NCBI GenBank assembly: GCA_948468225.1
Contig: CAOKHH010000002.1
Coordinates: forward strand, 172,413 to 236,412
Reading direction: 5' to 3'
From: an uncultured Clostridia bacterium
GTDB lineage: Bacteria > Bacillota > Clostridia > TANB77 > CAG-508
DNA: 64,000 bases
Part shown: in pieces, positions 8,523 through 16,867 of the stretch
Layout of the letters: the number at the start of each line of letters is the position of its first letter
Numbering within the stretch: position 1 is the stretch's first letter
Position numbers and translations under genes: made by a program
The notes under the pieces: model-generated
Databases searched by the model: none
The model's input: the letters and a program-made list of their open reading frames with translations, nothing else
What the model was told of the DNA's origin: nothing

Positions 8523-8837
8523 ATGGAAAGAAATATTGTAAAAAAAGATGATATTGAGGCTTTTGTTAAGCGTTATATACACAACTTGCTTCGAGAACAT
8601 TTTGGCACTGGCACCCTTGAAGTTTTCGTACGGAGTACCGAAATAGTAGTCACCGTTCCCATAAAGAATTATGAAGAAGCTTTCGCCAAAATGCTTTCAT
8701 ACAACATGCCGGCCGAAATCTCGGATCTTACTTGTGGCTATATCAGATATGCTTATACTTGTAAGGATAATCCCGCCTGCGGGAAAGAGATCACTATCGG
8801 ATTTGCGCACTTCTACGAATTTGCCGAGGAATCATAA
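8523..8837 (+). CDS. Unknown 104-residue protein, atypical codon use
   Basis: Protein begins MERNIVKKDDIEAFVKRYIH; no family recognised. Start is the ATG at 8523 right after AAGGAGGAGAACT; an ATG 18 bases upstream lies before the ribosome binding site and is rejected. The gene is markedly less AT-rich than its neighbours, has its own consensus promoter and is followed by hairpins. One CGG codon (8631-8633, FVRSTE) has to be a triplet, because shifting there gives a stop four codons later. It sits between the tRNA pair and folA. Confidence 0.7.
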   Translation: MERNIVKKDDIEAFVKRYIHNLLREHFGTGTLEVFVRSTEIVVTVPIKNYEEAFAKMLSYNMPAEISDLTCGYIRYAYTCKDNPACGKEITIGFAHFYEFAEES

Positions 8838-8871
8838 TAGCACATAAAACGTGCTATTTACTACCAACAAC

Positions 8872-8902
8872 AAAGCACAGATGATTGGACCATCTGTGCT
8901 TT
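8872..8902. terminator. Intrinsic terminator between the 8.5-kb gene and folA
   Basis: AAAGCACAGATG-attggac-CATCTGTGCTTT, a perfect 12-base stem between convergent genes. Confidence 0.85.
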
Positions 8903-8911
8903 CTCTATTCA

Positions 8912-9400
8912 TTATTTTCTTTTATATGTTACATAATCATAGTCAAATGGATTTTCTTCATTTTTTAAACCTTTTTCTGTACTTATTATTTCCCATTCCT
9001 CTTTATTTATTTCGGGAAAAAATGCATCTCCATCAAAATCTTGGTTAATTTTAGTTATATACATTTTATTCGCATATGGCATCAATAATTTATATATTGT
9101 AGCTCCACCAATTACAAAATTCTCTTCATCTGAATTTATGTACTTATCTAAGCATTTTATATCGTTAACTACTTCTACATTTTCATTATCTATATTCATT
9201 TTCATATCATTACATAATACAATATGTTTTCTATTTGGTAATACTCTTCCCAATGATTCAAATGTTCTTCTTCCCATTATAATTGTTTTACCACTAGTAA
9301 TCGTTTTAAATCGTTTTAAATCTTCTGGCAAGTGCCAAATTAGTGTATTATCTTTTCCTATTACATTTTTATTTGCTATTGCAACTATTATACTTAACAT
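8912..9400 (-). CDS. folA: Dihydrofolate reductase
   Basis: 162-residue DHFR, reducing dihydrofolate with NADPH. Motifs are IVAIANKNVIGKDNTLIWHLPEDL at the N-terminus, GKTIIMGRRTFESLG in the NADPH-binding region, and FVIGGATIYKLLMP near residue 100. Length is normal. It lies 17 bases downstream of thyA on the same strand, the usual pairing, because ThyA produces the dihydrofolate that FolA recycles. Confidence 0.97.
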   Translation of the reverse strand: MLSIIVAIANKNVIGKDNTLIWHLPEDLKRFKTITSGKTIIMGRRTFESLGRVLPNRKHIVLCNDMKMNIDNENVEVVNDIKCLDKYINSDEENFVIGGATIYKLLMPYANKMYITKINQDFDGDAFFPEINKEEWEIISTEKGLKNEENPFDYDYVTYKRK

Positions 9401-9417
9401 AAGTTTATCTTTCCTTT

Positions 9418-10209
9418 CTATACAGCGACGTCCATCTGTATCTTTCCTAAATGATTATAATCTATTAGTTTTATATCTTCTGGTTTAAAATCATAAAAAT
9501 CTTTTATTTCTGGATTTATCCATAATTTTGGTGCAGGCAATGCTTGGTCTCTTCTAGATAATTGTACTTTCATTCCTTCTATTTGATTTTCATAAATATG
9601 TGCATTGCTAATACATACTGTTAATAATCCTGGTTTTAAGTTTGTAACTTGCGCTAATAAATGTACAAAAACAGCATATTGCGTTACATTGAACGGATGT
9701 CCTAACGGAATATCATTTGATCTAATTGTTAAAAGACAATTTAATCTTCCATCTGTAACATCCCAACAGCTATTAAATACACAGGGATATAATGCACCAG
9801 TATCTAAATAAGGTATTTGCCATAAATTTATTATCATTCTTCTATTTTGAGGATTGTTTTTTAATTGATCTATCAATTTATCTACTTGATTAAATTCTTT
9901 AACAATCCATCCATATGAAGTTCCTATTGTACCATCTTCCATTTCCCATTCATCCCATATATGAACATTTTGTTCGTGTAAATCGCTTATTTTGTTTGAT
10001 TGTTTTTGAAAAATCCATAATAACTCTTTTACTGCTGTATTAAATGCTACAAACTTTGTTGTTAATATAGGAAATTCTTCTTGCAAATTAAATTGTAATA
10101 CTTGGTGTGGAAGTTTATATGTTGCTATTCCTGTTCTATTTTGGTCATAATAACCATTGTTTAATATATTTTCTACCATATCTAAATACATATCATCATA
10201 TTTACTCAT
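9418..10209 (-). CDS. thyA: Thymidylate synthase, divergent active-site region
   Basis: 263 residues, converting dUMP to dTMP with methylene-tetrahydrofolate. The fold is clear from [20 protein letters not shown], the catalytic-Cys region and [28 protein letters not shown]. The usual PPCH around the catalytic cysteine reads [12 protein letters not shown] and the RSAD motif reads RSND, so this belongs to a divergent ThyA subgroup; a related nucleotide-modifying activity cannot be excluded. The start at 10209 is preceded by AAGGAGAAG; an upstream in-frame extension is unlikely. Operon with folA. Confidence 0.88.
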   Translation of the reverse strand: MSKYDDMYLDMVENILNNGYYDQNRTGIATYKLPHQVLQFNLQEEFPILTTKFVAFNTAVKELLWIFQKQSNKISDLHEQNVHIWDEWEMEDGTIGTSYGWIVKEFNQVDKLIDQLKNNPQNRRMIINLWQIPYLDTGALYPCVFNSCWDVTDGRLNCLLTIRSNDIPLGHPFNVTQYAVFVHLLAQVTNLKPGLLTVCISNAHIYENQIEGMKVQLSRRDQALPAPKLWINPEIKDFYDFKPEDIKLIDYNHLGKIQMDVAV

Positions 10210-10300
10210 AAAATCTTCTCCTTTTATCAATAAAAATGGCATCATTCGGCATTCCTCATGAGTATTCATTACCAATGAAGCCCCTGCAATTTACAAAAAT

Positions 10301-10326
10301 AGAAGGGCTATTACTAAAGCCCTTCT
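10301..10326 (-). terminator. Intrinsic terminator after the 10.3-kb gene
   Basis: AGAAGGGCT and AGCCCTTCT arms directly beyond the stop of the unknown coiled protein on the minus strand, upstream of thyA. Confidence 0.8.
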
Positions 10327-10331
10327 TAAAA

Positions 10332-11162
10332 TTAGTTATTATCTCCTCTACCTTCAGGAAGTGCTGGAACATCAATTCTAATTCTAATTTTTGTTATATT
10401 TCTAATAATTCTAACAACTTTTGTATTTTTAATTCTTTGCCACAATGATGGTTTAACATCAACTCTTGTTTCTGTTAAGTAATTGTCTTCTTCAACAGCT
10501 ACTGTTGGTGTTTCTACAATTGCATTTTCTGCAGGTGCTGGAATTTCTTTTAATGCTTCTGCCACTTCTATTCCTATATAGCTTAATGCTTTTGATCTAT
10601 CTTCTATTCTTTCCATATCTATTTCAATATGTAAATTGCTTTCTAAATTAGAAACCCTAGCATTTACTAATTTTACAGAATTTATATAGTTCTCTGATTT
10701 ATCTGTTTTGCATCTTCCAATAGCATTTAATGAGTTAACAATATCTTCTGATACTTCTCCAGATATTCCTTTAACATTTTCTTTCCAATCTTTATCTTTA
10801 TTTTGTGCAGATTCTAATACACCTTTTAATTTTCCTGCTAAAGATATGTTAGTTTCTCTTTGTCTAATTAACTCTTCAATTTGTTTTGTATTATCTTCAA
10901 ATTGATTTGTTGCATATTCAACTAATTCGTAAGCGGCTTTATATACAGAAGATGGAAAATTCTTCTTTTTAGGGTATTCTAATAGGTATGTTTTTATTGA
11001 ACCTATTAAATCCTTAAAGAAAGCATCATCTTCTAATTGAATAATTTGCTTTTTACTGTTTGGATTTATCATTTTTTGAACCTTGTCAATATTTGATAAA
11101 ATTTTTTCTTCTGTGATTACCATTTTCACGTTTACTATGCCTGATTTTGAAAATAATGACAC
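10332..11162 (-). CDS. Unknown 276-residue cytoplasmic protein
   Basis: Begins with GTG (MSLFSKSGIVNVKMVITEEK) seven bases after AAAGGAGGGG; the open frame extends upstream but that part contains the ribosome binding site. The protein is charged and largely helical in appearance (residues about 90-150 rich in K, E, Q). It is followed by a proline-containing linker (KEIPAPAENAIVETPTVAVEE) and a basic C-terminal tail (IRNITKIRIRIDV). No signal peptide or membrane segment and no family recognised. It is monocistronic with its own terminator and has host-like base composition. Confidence 0.7.
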   Translation of the reverse strand: MSLFSKSGIVNVKMVITEEKILSNIDKVQKMINPNSKKQIIQLEDDAFFKDLIGSIKTYLLEYPKKKNFPSSVYKAAYELVEYATNQFEDNTKQIEELIRQRETNISLAGKLKGVLESAQNKDKDWKENVKGISGEVSEDIVNSLNAIGRCKTDKSENYINSVKLVNARVSNLESNLHIEIDMERIEDRSKALSYIGIEVAEALKEIPAPAENAIVETPTVAVEEDNYLTETRVDVKPSLWQRIKNTKVVRIIRNITKIRIRIDVPALPEGRGDNN

Positions 11163-11343
11163 GTAAACTCCCCTCCTTTGTCCTATGTTTTTTAGTATTC
11201 TTTCGTTATTATTATACATTTTTTTTTAAAATACTACAATAGGATTATTAAAAATTTATTTTTCTTTTTCGTTACAATAATATTACAACTTTGTTACAAA
11301 AGTCAATAGTTTTTGACATTATTTTTCAAAAAATTTTTTTATA

Positions 11344-13071
11344 TTAACTTTGTAATATTTTCTTTAATTCTTCATGTCTCTTAACCTTTTGTGTTGTAGT
11401 CTTTATAAGTTCTTCTTCTGTAAATATTATTTCTCTGATATATTTATAAGCTGGCATTTTTTTATTTACTTCTTTTACTTTTTCCCATAAATAGTCAGAA
11501 ATTTCTTGTTCAGTTTGAGCTCCGAAAACTTCCTTAATTTCTTCTGCATCGTATACTATTTTTACACATATCTTTAAATCTGCTTCATCGTCTTCTTCGG
11601 GTTTACCATATACCATACATTCCTTAACTCCATCTATTCTTCCTACTAATGCTTCCAATTCTTCTGGATAAATATTTTTTCCATTTTTTAATACTATTAC
11701 ATCTTTCTTTCTTCCTGTAATATATAAGTATTCATCTTTATCTAAATATCCTAAATCGCCTGTATAAAACCATCCATCCTTTAATACTTCGTTTGTTGCT
11801 TCTTCATTTTCATAATATCCAAGCATTACATTTGGTCCTTTTACAACAATTTCACCTATTCCTTCTTCATTTGGATTATCTATTTTTACTTGAACACTTG
11901 GAAAAACCTTTCCAACAGATCCTATTCTTTCATACTTATCATTTCCTGTTGAAAGCACTGGTGAGGTTTCTGTTAATCCATAGCCCTGAACTATTCTAAA
12001 CCCTAATTCATTAAATCCCTTTTCTACTTCTCTATCTAGTGCAGCTGCTCCATTAACAAATAGTCTCACTTTTCCTCCAAGAATATCATGTATTTCTTTA
12101 AATAGTTTTTTTCTCACATCTATTCCAAATCTTAATAATGTATTGCTTATTTTTATACCTTTTTTTACAGTATCTAATTTTCCTTTTTTCTCTATTCCTT
12201 TCATAACTTTTTTATACATATTTTCAAACAAAATAGGAACAGAAACCATAGCTGTTACTTTATATTCTTTTATATTGTCTGCAATATGCCTTATTCCCTC
12301 ACAATAAACTACACATGCGCCTTTATACATTGGATATAAAAATCCTGTTGTACATTCAAAAGTATGGTGTAAAGGTAAAAATGATAGCATTGTATCTCTT
12401 TCATTTATTTCTAATACCGAAGCAATATCCATTAAGTTTGCACATATGTTTTTATGTGATAGTGCAACAGCCTTAGACATAGCAGTTGTTCCAGAGGTAA
12501 ACAACATTATCCCCATGCTTCCACTATCAATTTCAGCATTTATAAATTCTGTATTCCCTTTTTCTAATAATTCTTTTCCTTGGTCTGTTAGTTCTTTTTC
12601 AGAATAAATATTTTCATTTTTTTCTTGTAAGTCCATTGATATAAAATATTGTAGTTTTGTTTGTCCTTCATCTTGTATTTTTTTCATTATATTATCATAT
12701 TTAGTTGAATAAAATATAGCCTCCACCTCTGAACGTTTTATTAAACTCTCAATTTCATTTTCTGGTAAAGATTTATCTAATGGGACTACAATTCCTGTAC
12801 CACAAGCTACTGCTAAATATGCAAGTGCCCACTCATATCTATTTTCAGATATAACAGCAATTCTTTTATTTTTTAATCCCATATCTATTAACTTTGTTCC
12901 TAAGCAATCTACTTCATATCTAAATTCTTTATGTGTTATTACTCTAAATTCATTTTCTACCTCTGTTTTAAACTTATATGCCGGTCTATCTCCATATAAT
13001 TCTCCAGATTTTTTTAGCATATCTTTTAAATCGTTAATTTCTACACAACTATGTAATCTCTTAGTTCCCAT
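11344..13071 (-). CDS. Long-chain acyl-CoA synthetase
   Basis: 575 residues, complete AMP-forming acyl-CoA ligase. Visible are the P-loop-like LFTSGTTAMSKAVALSHKN (about residues 190-208), GYGLTETSPVL (about 350), the hinge YTGDLGYLDKDEYLYITGRKKD, and the C-terminal lysine region KRHEELKK. It activates a fatty acid to acyl-CoA; chain-length preference unknown. A TetR regulator gene lies 45 bases upstream on the same strand with a CCCTACA palindrome between, suggesting a regulator-enzyme operon. A paralogue begins at position 355. Confidence 0.93.
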   Translation of the reverse strand: MGTKRLHSCVEINDLKDMLKKSGELYGDRPAYKFKTEVENEFRVITHKEFRYEVDCLGTKLIDMGLKNKRIAVISENRYEWALAYLAVACGTGIVVPLDKSLPENEIESLIKRSEVEAIFYSTKYDNIMKKIQDEGQTKLQYFISMDLQEKNENIYSEKELTDQGKELLEKGNTEFINAEIDSGSMGIMLFTSGTTAMSKAVALSHKNICANLMDIASVLEINERDTMLSFLPLHHTFECTTGFLYPMYKGACVVYCEGIRHIADNIKEYKVTAMVSVPILFENMYKKVMKGIEKKGKLDTVKKGIKISNTLLRFGIDVRKKLFKEIHDILGGKVRLFVNGAAALDREVEKGFNELGFRIVQGYGLTETSPVLSTGNDKYERIGSVGKVFPSVQVKIDNPNEEGIGEIVVKGPNVMLGYYENEEATNEVLKDGWFYTGDLGYLDKDEYLYITGRKKDVIVLKNGKNIYPEELEALVGRIDGVKECMVYGKPEEDDEADLKICVKIVYDAEEIKEVFGAQTEQEISDYLWEKVKEVNKKMPAYKYIREIIFTEEELIKTTTQKVKRHEELKKILQS

Positions 13072-13094
13072 TTTTATCCTCCTTTTATTTTGCT

Positions 13095-13120
13095 GGCAGA
13101 CGTGATGGGTCTGCCCCTAC
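13095..13120. repeat. CCCTACA palindrome forming the tetR stop
   Basis: GGCAGAC-gtgat-GGGTCTGCC then CCTAC. On the minus strand its GTAGG tail supplies the TAG stop codon (13117-13119) of the tetR gene. Confidence 0.7.
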
Positions 13121-13689
13121 AAATTTATTTGTAATCCTCTTAAAATAGTTTTTTCGTATTCAGAATATGTCTGTTTTATATCTATTGGTCTTCCAACTTT
13201 TAATTTGTATACTAAACTCGAACATGTAATTCCAAATATTTCTGTTGCAATAACTTCTGGATCTACAGTAATAATCTCTTGCTTTTCAATTCCGTCTTTT
13301 ACAATTTTCTCTATTATTTTTATGTATTCAAAAACATATTTTTTACAAATATTATTTCTTGGTTCATTTCCCCAAAGTTGACTAAGTAGTATTGTCATAA
13401 AATCTTCATATTTTAACATAACTTTTATTTCTATTAGTATTACCGCTCTTAATTTATCTACCGATTTATCTAATTTTTGAGTTTTTATTTCTATGCTATT
13501 TTTTAGCAATTTTACTCCTTCTTCTACAAGAAAATTGAATATTTCTTCTTTACTAGAAAAATGATAATATAAAGTTCCTTTTGCAACACCTACTTTTGAA
13601 GTTATTTCTTCAACACTGGTTGCATCATAGCCTTTCTCCGCAAATAATTTCATTGATGTTTCAAATATTTTTCTCTTTGTTTTATTCAT
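13117..13689 (-). CDS. TetR-family transcriptional regulator
   Basis: 190 residues. An N-terminal TetR helix-turn-helix (FETSMKLFAEKGYDATSVEEITSKVGVAKGTLYYHFSSKEE split across residues 9-49) is followed by a divergent ligand-binding domain. Position directly upstream of an acyl-CoA ligase suggests control of fatty-acid activation, as for FadR-type TetR proteins; this is inference. The start follows GAGGTG. The stop codon lies in a palindromic repeat, so the C-terminus may have been trimmed or replaced by the insertion. Confidence 0.9.
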   Translation of the reverse strand: MNKTKRKIFETSMKLFAEKGYDATSVEEITSKVGVAKGTLYYHFSSKEEIFNFLVEEGVKLLKNSIEIKTQKLDKSVDKLRAVILIEIKVMLKYEDFMTILLSQLWGNEPRNNICKKYVFEYIKIIEKIVKDGIEKQEIITVDPEVIATEIFGITCSSLVYKLKVGRPIDIKQTYSEYEKTILRGLQINL

Positions 13690-13735
13690 TAAACACCTCT
13701 TAAATTAAATTTATAGATATTATATAATTACAACA

Positions 13736-15618
13736 TTACTTTTGCAATGTTTTTTTGTTTTTAATAAATTCTTTATTTATTATTTCTTTAATATTTTCTA
13801 TATTTAATTTATATTTTTCTTCTATTTCTTCAACACTCCCATGCTTAATAAATTCATCTGGATAACCTATTTTTTTTATATTTACATTTTTGACCTGTTG
13901 GTCGTTTATTAAATTTACAATTGTATCTCCCATTCCATTTAACAAATATCCATCTTCTAATGTTATTACATTCTTTGTTTTAATTACAGAATTAACTATT
14001 GTGTTCTTATCTAGTGGTTTTAAAAATCTTAAATTTATTACTTCTATTGAAAAACCTTCTTTTTCAAAATAATCTGCTAGTTTCATTGCTTTCACTACTG
14101 TTTTTCCTAAAGCTACTATCGTTAAGTCAGTTCCTGTTTTTAATATCTCTGATTTTCCAAGCTCTATCTTTTCATGTCTTTCAAATTTATATTTATCTTC
14201 GCTTCCTCTAGGATATCTTATTACCATTGGTTTATTACTATTTATGCTAAATTCAAGCATATCTTCTAATTCTTTAAAATCTTTAGGTGCCATAATATTT
14301 ATATTTGGTATTGAATTTAAGAAACATAAATCTAATATTCCTTGATGTGTTTCTCCATCACTTCCAACAATTCCAGCTCTATCAATACATATTGTAACAG
14401 GCAATTTTTGTATGCACACATCATGAACAATTTGATCATAGGCTCTTTGTAAAAAAGAAGAATACAATGGCAATACTGGTTTTAAATCATTTTTTGCCAT
14501 TCCTGCAGCCATTCCGAACAGCATGTTGTTCTGCAATTCCAACATCAAAAAATCTATCTGGATATTTATTTGCAAATTCTGAAAGTCCAGTTCCTCCGCA
14601 CATTGCAGCTGTTATTGCTACTATTTTTTTATCTTTATCAGCAAGATTTACGAGTTTCTCTCCAAATACTTGTGAATAGTCTTTTTGAGGCTCTTTAATT
14701 GGTTTACCTGTTTCTATATTAAATTTTGATATACTATGGAAACTATCTGGATTTTCTTCTGCAATTTTATAGCCTTTCCCTTTTTTGGTTATTATATGTA
14801 CTAATACTGGTCCTTCTTCTCTTTTAGCTAATTGCAATATGCTTTCTAACTTTTCTATATCGTTTCCATCTACTGGTCCAAAATAAGAAAATCCAATATC
14901 TTCAAAATACATATTTTGTATAAATAATTGCTTTATTCCTCTTTTTACGCTTTTTGCAATTTTTACTAATCCACTTCCTATATAAGGTATTTTTTCTAAA
15001 ACTTTTTTAGTTTCTCTATTAGTCTTTTTATATAATCTTTTAGTTCTTAATTTGCTTAGTAAATGTGCCATTCCACCAACATTTTTAGATATACTCATTT
15101 CATTATCATTTAATATTACTATCAAATTATTTTTACTACTTCCAGCATCATTTAATGCTTCTAATGCCATTCCACCAGTTAATGCACCGATCACCTATTA
15201 CCGCTATTATTTTATTGTCTTGACCATTTATATCTCTTGCTCTTGCCATTCCTAATGCAACAGAAATAGATGTACTACTATGTCCTGTATCAAAAGAATC
15301 ATAAATTGATTCTGATGTTTTAGGAAATCCAGCAATTCCATCCATTTCTCTTAATGTGTTTATTTTATCTCTTCTTCCAGTTAAAATTTTATGTACATAA
15401 GTTTGGTGTCCTACATCCCATATTATTTTATCTTCTGGTGTATTAAATATAGAATGTATTGCAATTGTAAGTTCTACTACGCCTAAATTTGATGCTAAAT
15501 GTCCTCCAGTATTAGAAACTGTAGTTATCAGTAATTCTCTTATTTCTTTTGCTAATTTTTTTTTATCATCTATATTTAGTTTTTTTAAATCTTTGGGTGA
15601 GTTAATTTTCTCTAACAC
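13736..15618 (-). CDS. dxs: 1-Deoxy-D-xylulose-5-phosphate synthase, +1 recoding at two CGGN
   Basis: TPP-dependent first enzyme of the MEP isoprenoid pathway, joining pyruvate and glyceraldehyde 3-phosphate. It lies in three frames that join perfectly if one C is skipped at each of two sites: CGGT at 15186-15189 restores the TPP motif [15 protein letters not shown] (Gly144), and CGGA at 14513-14516 restores EQHAV-GMAAGMA (Gly368), next to the catalytic glutamate region. The corrected length of 626 residues is typical, with [22 protein letters not shown] and YPRG all in place. Two independent identical lesions in a gene of otherwise perfect sequence argue against decay. Confidence 0.95.
14513..14516 (-). 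other. CGGA recoding site, dxs Gly368
   Basis: GTT C GGA ATG; the downstream frame requires skipping the C. Confidence 0.85.
15186..15189 (-). other. CGGT recoding site, dxs Gly144
   Basis: GAT C GGT GCA inside the TPP-binding GDGA motif. Confidence 0.88.
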
Positions 15619-15643
15619 ATTTTTTCGTTCCTTTCAAATTTTA

Positions 15644-15829
15644 TTAAATATTTAAATATACAATTAGCCCTCCAACAATTGCTAATATGAAACCTAATAT
15701 TTTTAGTCCTAAAGTTGCTTCATTTTGATCTCCAAAGCCAAATAATTTTTTAGTTAATAATCTAGCATCAAATATTGTTATTACACCTATCAATACTATA
15801 AGAATTCCAACTACTACTATAAATTTCAT
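15644..15829 (-). CDS. Small two-helix membrane protein
   Basis: 61 residues with two hydrophobic segments (about 3-19 and 43-60) separated by a short charged loop (RLLTKKLFGFGDQNE). It lies 25 bases upstream of dxs on the same strand. No function recognised; similar small membrane proteins are common next to metabolic genes in Clostridia. Confidence 0.7.
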   Translation of the reverse strand: MKFIVVVGILIVLIGVITIFDARLLTKKLFGFGDQNEATLGLKILGFILAIVGGLIVYLNI

Positions 15830-15850
15830 AATTCGACGTCCTCCTCTATC

Positions 15851-15876
15851 GGGCGGACACAGGGCCCGCCCCTACA
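15851..15876. repeat. CCCTACA palindrome (GGGCGGACACAGGGCCCGCC type)
   Basis: Inverted repeat GGGCGG..CCGCCC followed by CCTACA. Near-identical copies lie at 20893-20918 and 63782-63808. Confidence 0.8.
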
Positions 15877-15883
15877 ATATATT

Positions 15884-16381
15884 TTAATACGCTATTTCTC
15901 CATTTAATATTTCATCGTTTTTAACCCATTCGTTTACATCAATTTCTTTATATTCAGTTTTATTTACTCTTACAATAACTTCTTTTATTCCAGAATTTAT
16001 AATCATTTTTCTGCACATAAGGCACGGTGCTGCACCATTTTCATAATCCGATGTATCTGTTCTATAACCAACTAAATATAGTGTTCCACCTAACATATCT
16101 TTTCTTGATGCACTTATTATAGCATTTTGTTCGCTATGCACAGATCTACAAGCATCATAACCTGCATGTCTAATTTCAGGAAACATTTTTTTCTTTGTGC
16201 AATAGCCTAAATCTATGCAATTTATCCTACCTCGAGGTGCTCCACTATACCCTGTAGAAATTATTTCATCATTATTTACAATAACTGTACCATATTTTTT
16301 TCTTAAGCAAGTACTTCTGCTTGCAACAGCTTCTGCTATATCTAAATAATAGTTTATCTTATCTACCCTATTTTGCTCCAT
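15884..16381 (-). CDS. comEB: dCMP deaminase family protein
   Basis: 165-residue zinc-dependent deoxycytidylate deaminase. Zinc and catalytic motif HSEQNAI (the HAE-like site) and PCLMCRKMI (PCxxC) are both present. Family members convert dCMP to dUMP, feeding ThyA; in Firmicutes this gene is often called comEB. Start is the ATG at 16381 preceded by AGAGGTG; the open frame continues upstream through a palindromic repeat and is not used. It is next to rpmF on the same strand. Confidence 0.92.
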   Translation of the reverse strand: MEQNRVDKINYYLDIAEAVASRSTCLRKKYGTVIVNNDEIISTGYSGAPRGRINCIDLGYCTKKKMFPEIRHAGYDACRSVHSEQNAIISASRKDMLGGTLYLVGYRTDTSDYENGAAPCLMCRKMIINSGIKEVIVRVNKTEYKEIDVNEWVKNDEILNGEIAY

Positions 16382-16401
16382 ATAACACACCTCTTTATAA
16401 T

Positions 16402-16430
16402 AAGGGCACAGTGGTGTGAGTGCCCCTACA
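16402..16430. repeat. CCCTACA palindrome
   Basis: AAGGGCAC-agtggt-GTGAGTGCCCCTACA between the dCMP deaminase gene and rpmF. Confidence 0.65.
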
Positions 16431-16440
16431 TTATTAGAAA

Positions 16441-16463
16441 AGGGCGATAAAAATCGCCCCATC
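16441..16463 (-). terminator. Hairpin after rpmF
   Basis: AAAGGGCGAT and ATCGCCCC arms just downstream of the rpmF stop on the minus strand. Confidence 0.5.
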
Positions 16464-16471
16464 GTTCTTTA

Positions 16472-16654
16472 CTAATCTACTTTTTTACTTACTACTTCTT
16501 TTCCGTCATAATATCCACAATTAGGACAAACTCTGTGTGGCATTACTGGTTCATTACAGTGTTTACAAGTAGCTAAATTTGGTTTATCTAATTTCCAAGT
16601 TGATCTTTTTGTTGCTGTTCTTGCTTTTGACCATCTTCTTTTTGGTTGTGCCAT
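16472..16654 (-). CDS. rpmF: Ribosomal protein bL32
   Basis: 60 residues, the zinc-ribbon form of L32. N-terminal MAQPKRRWSKARTATKRSTW and the paired cysteine motifs CKHC and CPNC are the family signature. It is part of the 50S subunit. The start follows GGGAGGG. It is divergent from asnB. Confidence 0.97.
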   Translation of the reverse strand: MAQPKRRWSKARTATKRSTWKLDKPNLATCKHCNEPVMPHRVCPNCGYYDGKEVVSKKVD

Positions 16655-16745
16655 TTATATTCCCTCCCTTAGTTTCCAATAGTTATCTATATAATTATTT
16701 ATATACAATTATGTGACTAAAAAATTATACTAGTTTTTTTTACTT

Positions 16746-16774
16746 TTGTCAATACCTATTTTTTTGCATATAAT
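16746..16774 (+). promoter_or_regulatory. asnB promoter
   Basis: TTGTCA (16746-16751), 17-base spacer, TATAAT (16769-16774), facing asnB about 90 bases upstream of its start. A CCCTACA palindrome lies in the leader. Confidence 0.8.
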
Positions 16775-16798
16775 AGATAATAATATAATTTAATATTA

Positions 16799-16820
16799 GG
16801 CGATTAAAGTCGCCCCTACA
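16799..16820. repeat. CCCTACA palindrome in the asnB leader
   Basis: GGCGATTAAAGTCGCC followed by CCTACA; located within the transcribed leader of asnB. Confidence 0.7.
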
Positions 16821-16867
16821 TTAAAATGTATTTTTTCTATTAGATAGAAAAAGAAGTGGAGGTTTTT

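Noticed and set aside
13736..15618. dxs as a pseudogene with two frameshifts
   Set aside because: Both lesions are the same C-before-GGN type, all motifs are intact, there is no stop or other decay, and the corrected length is exact.
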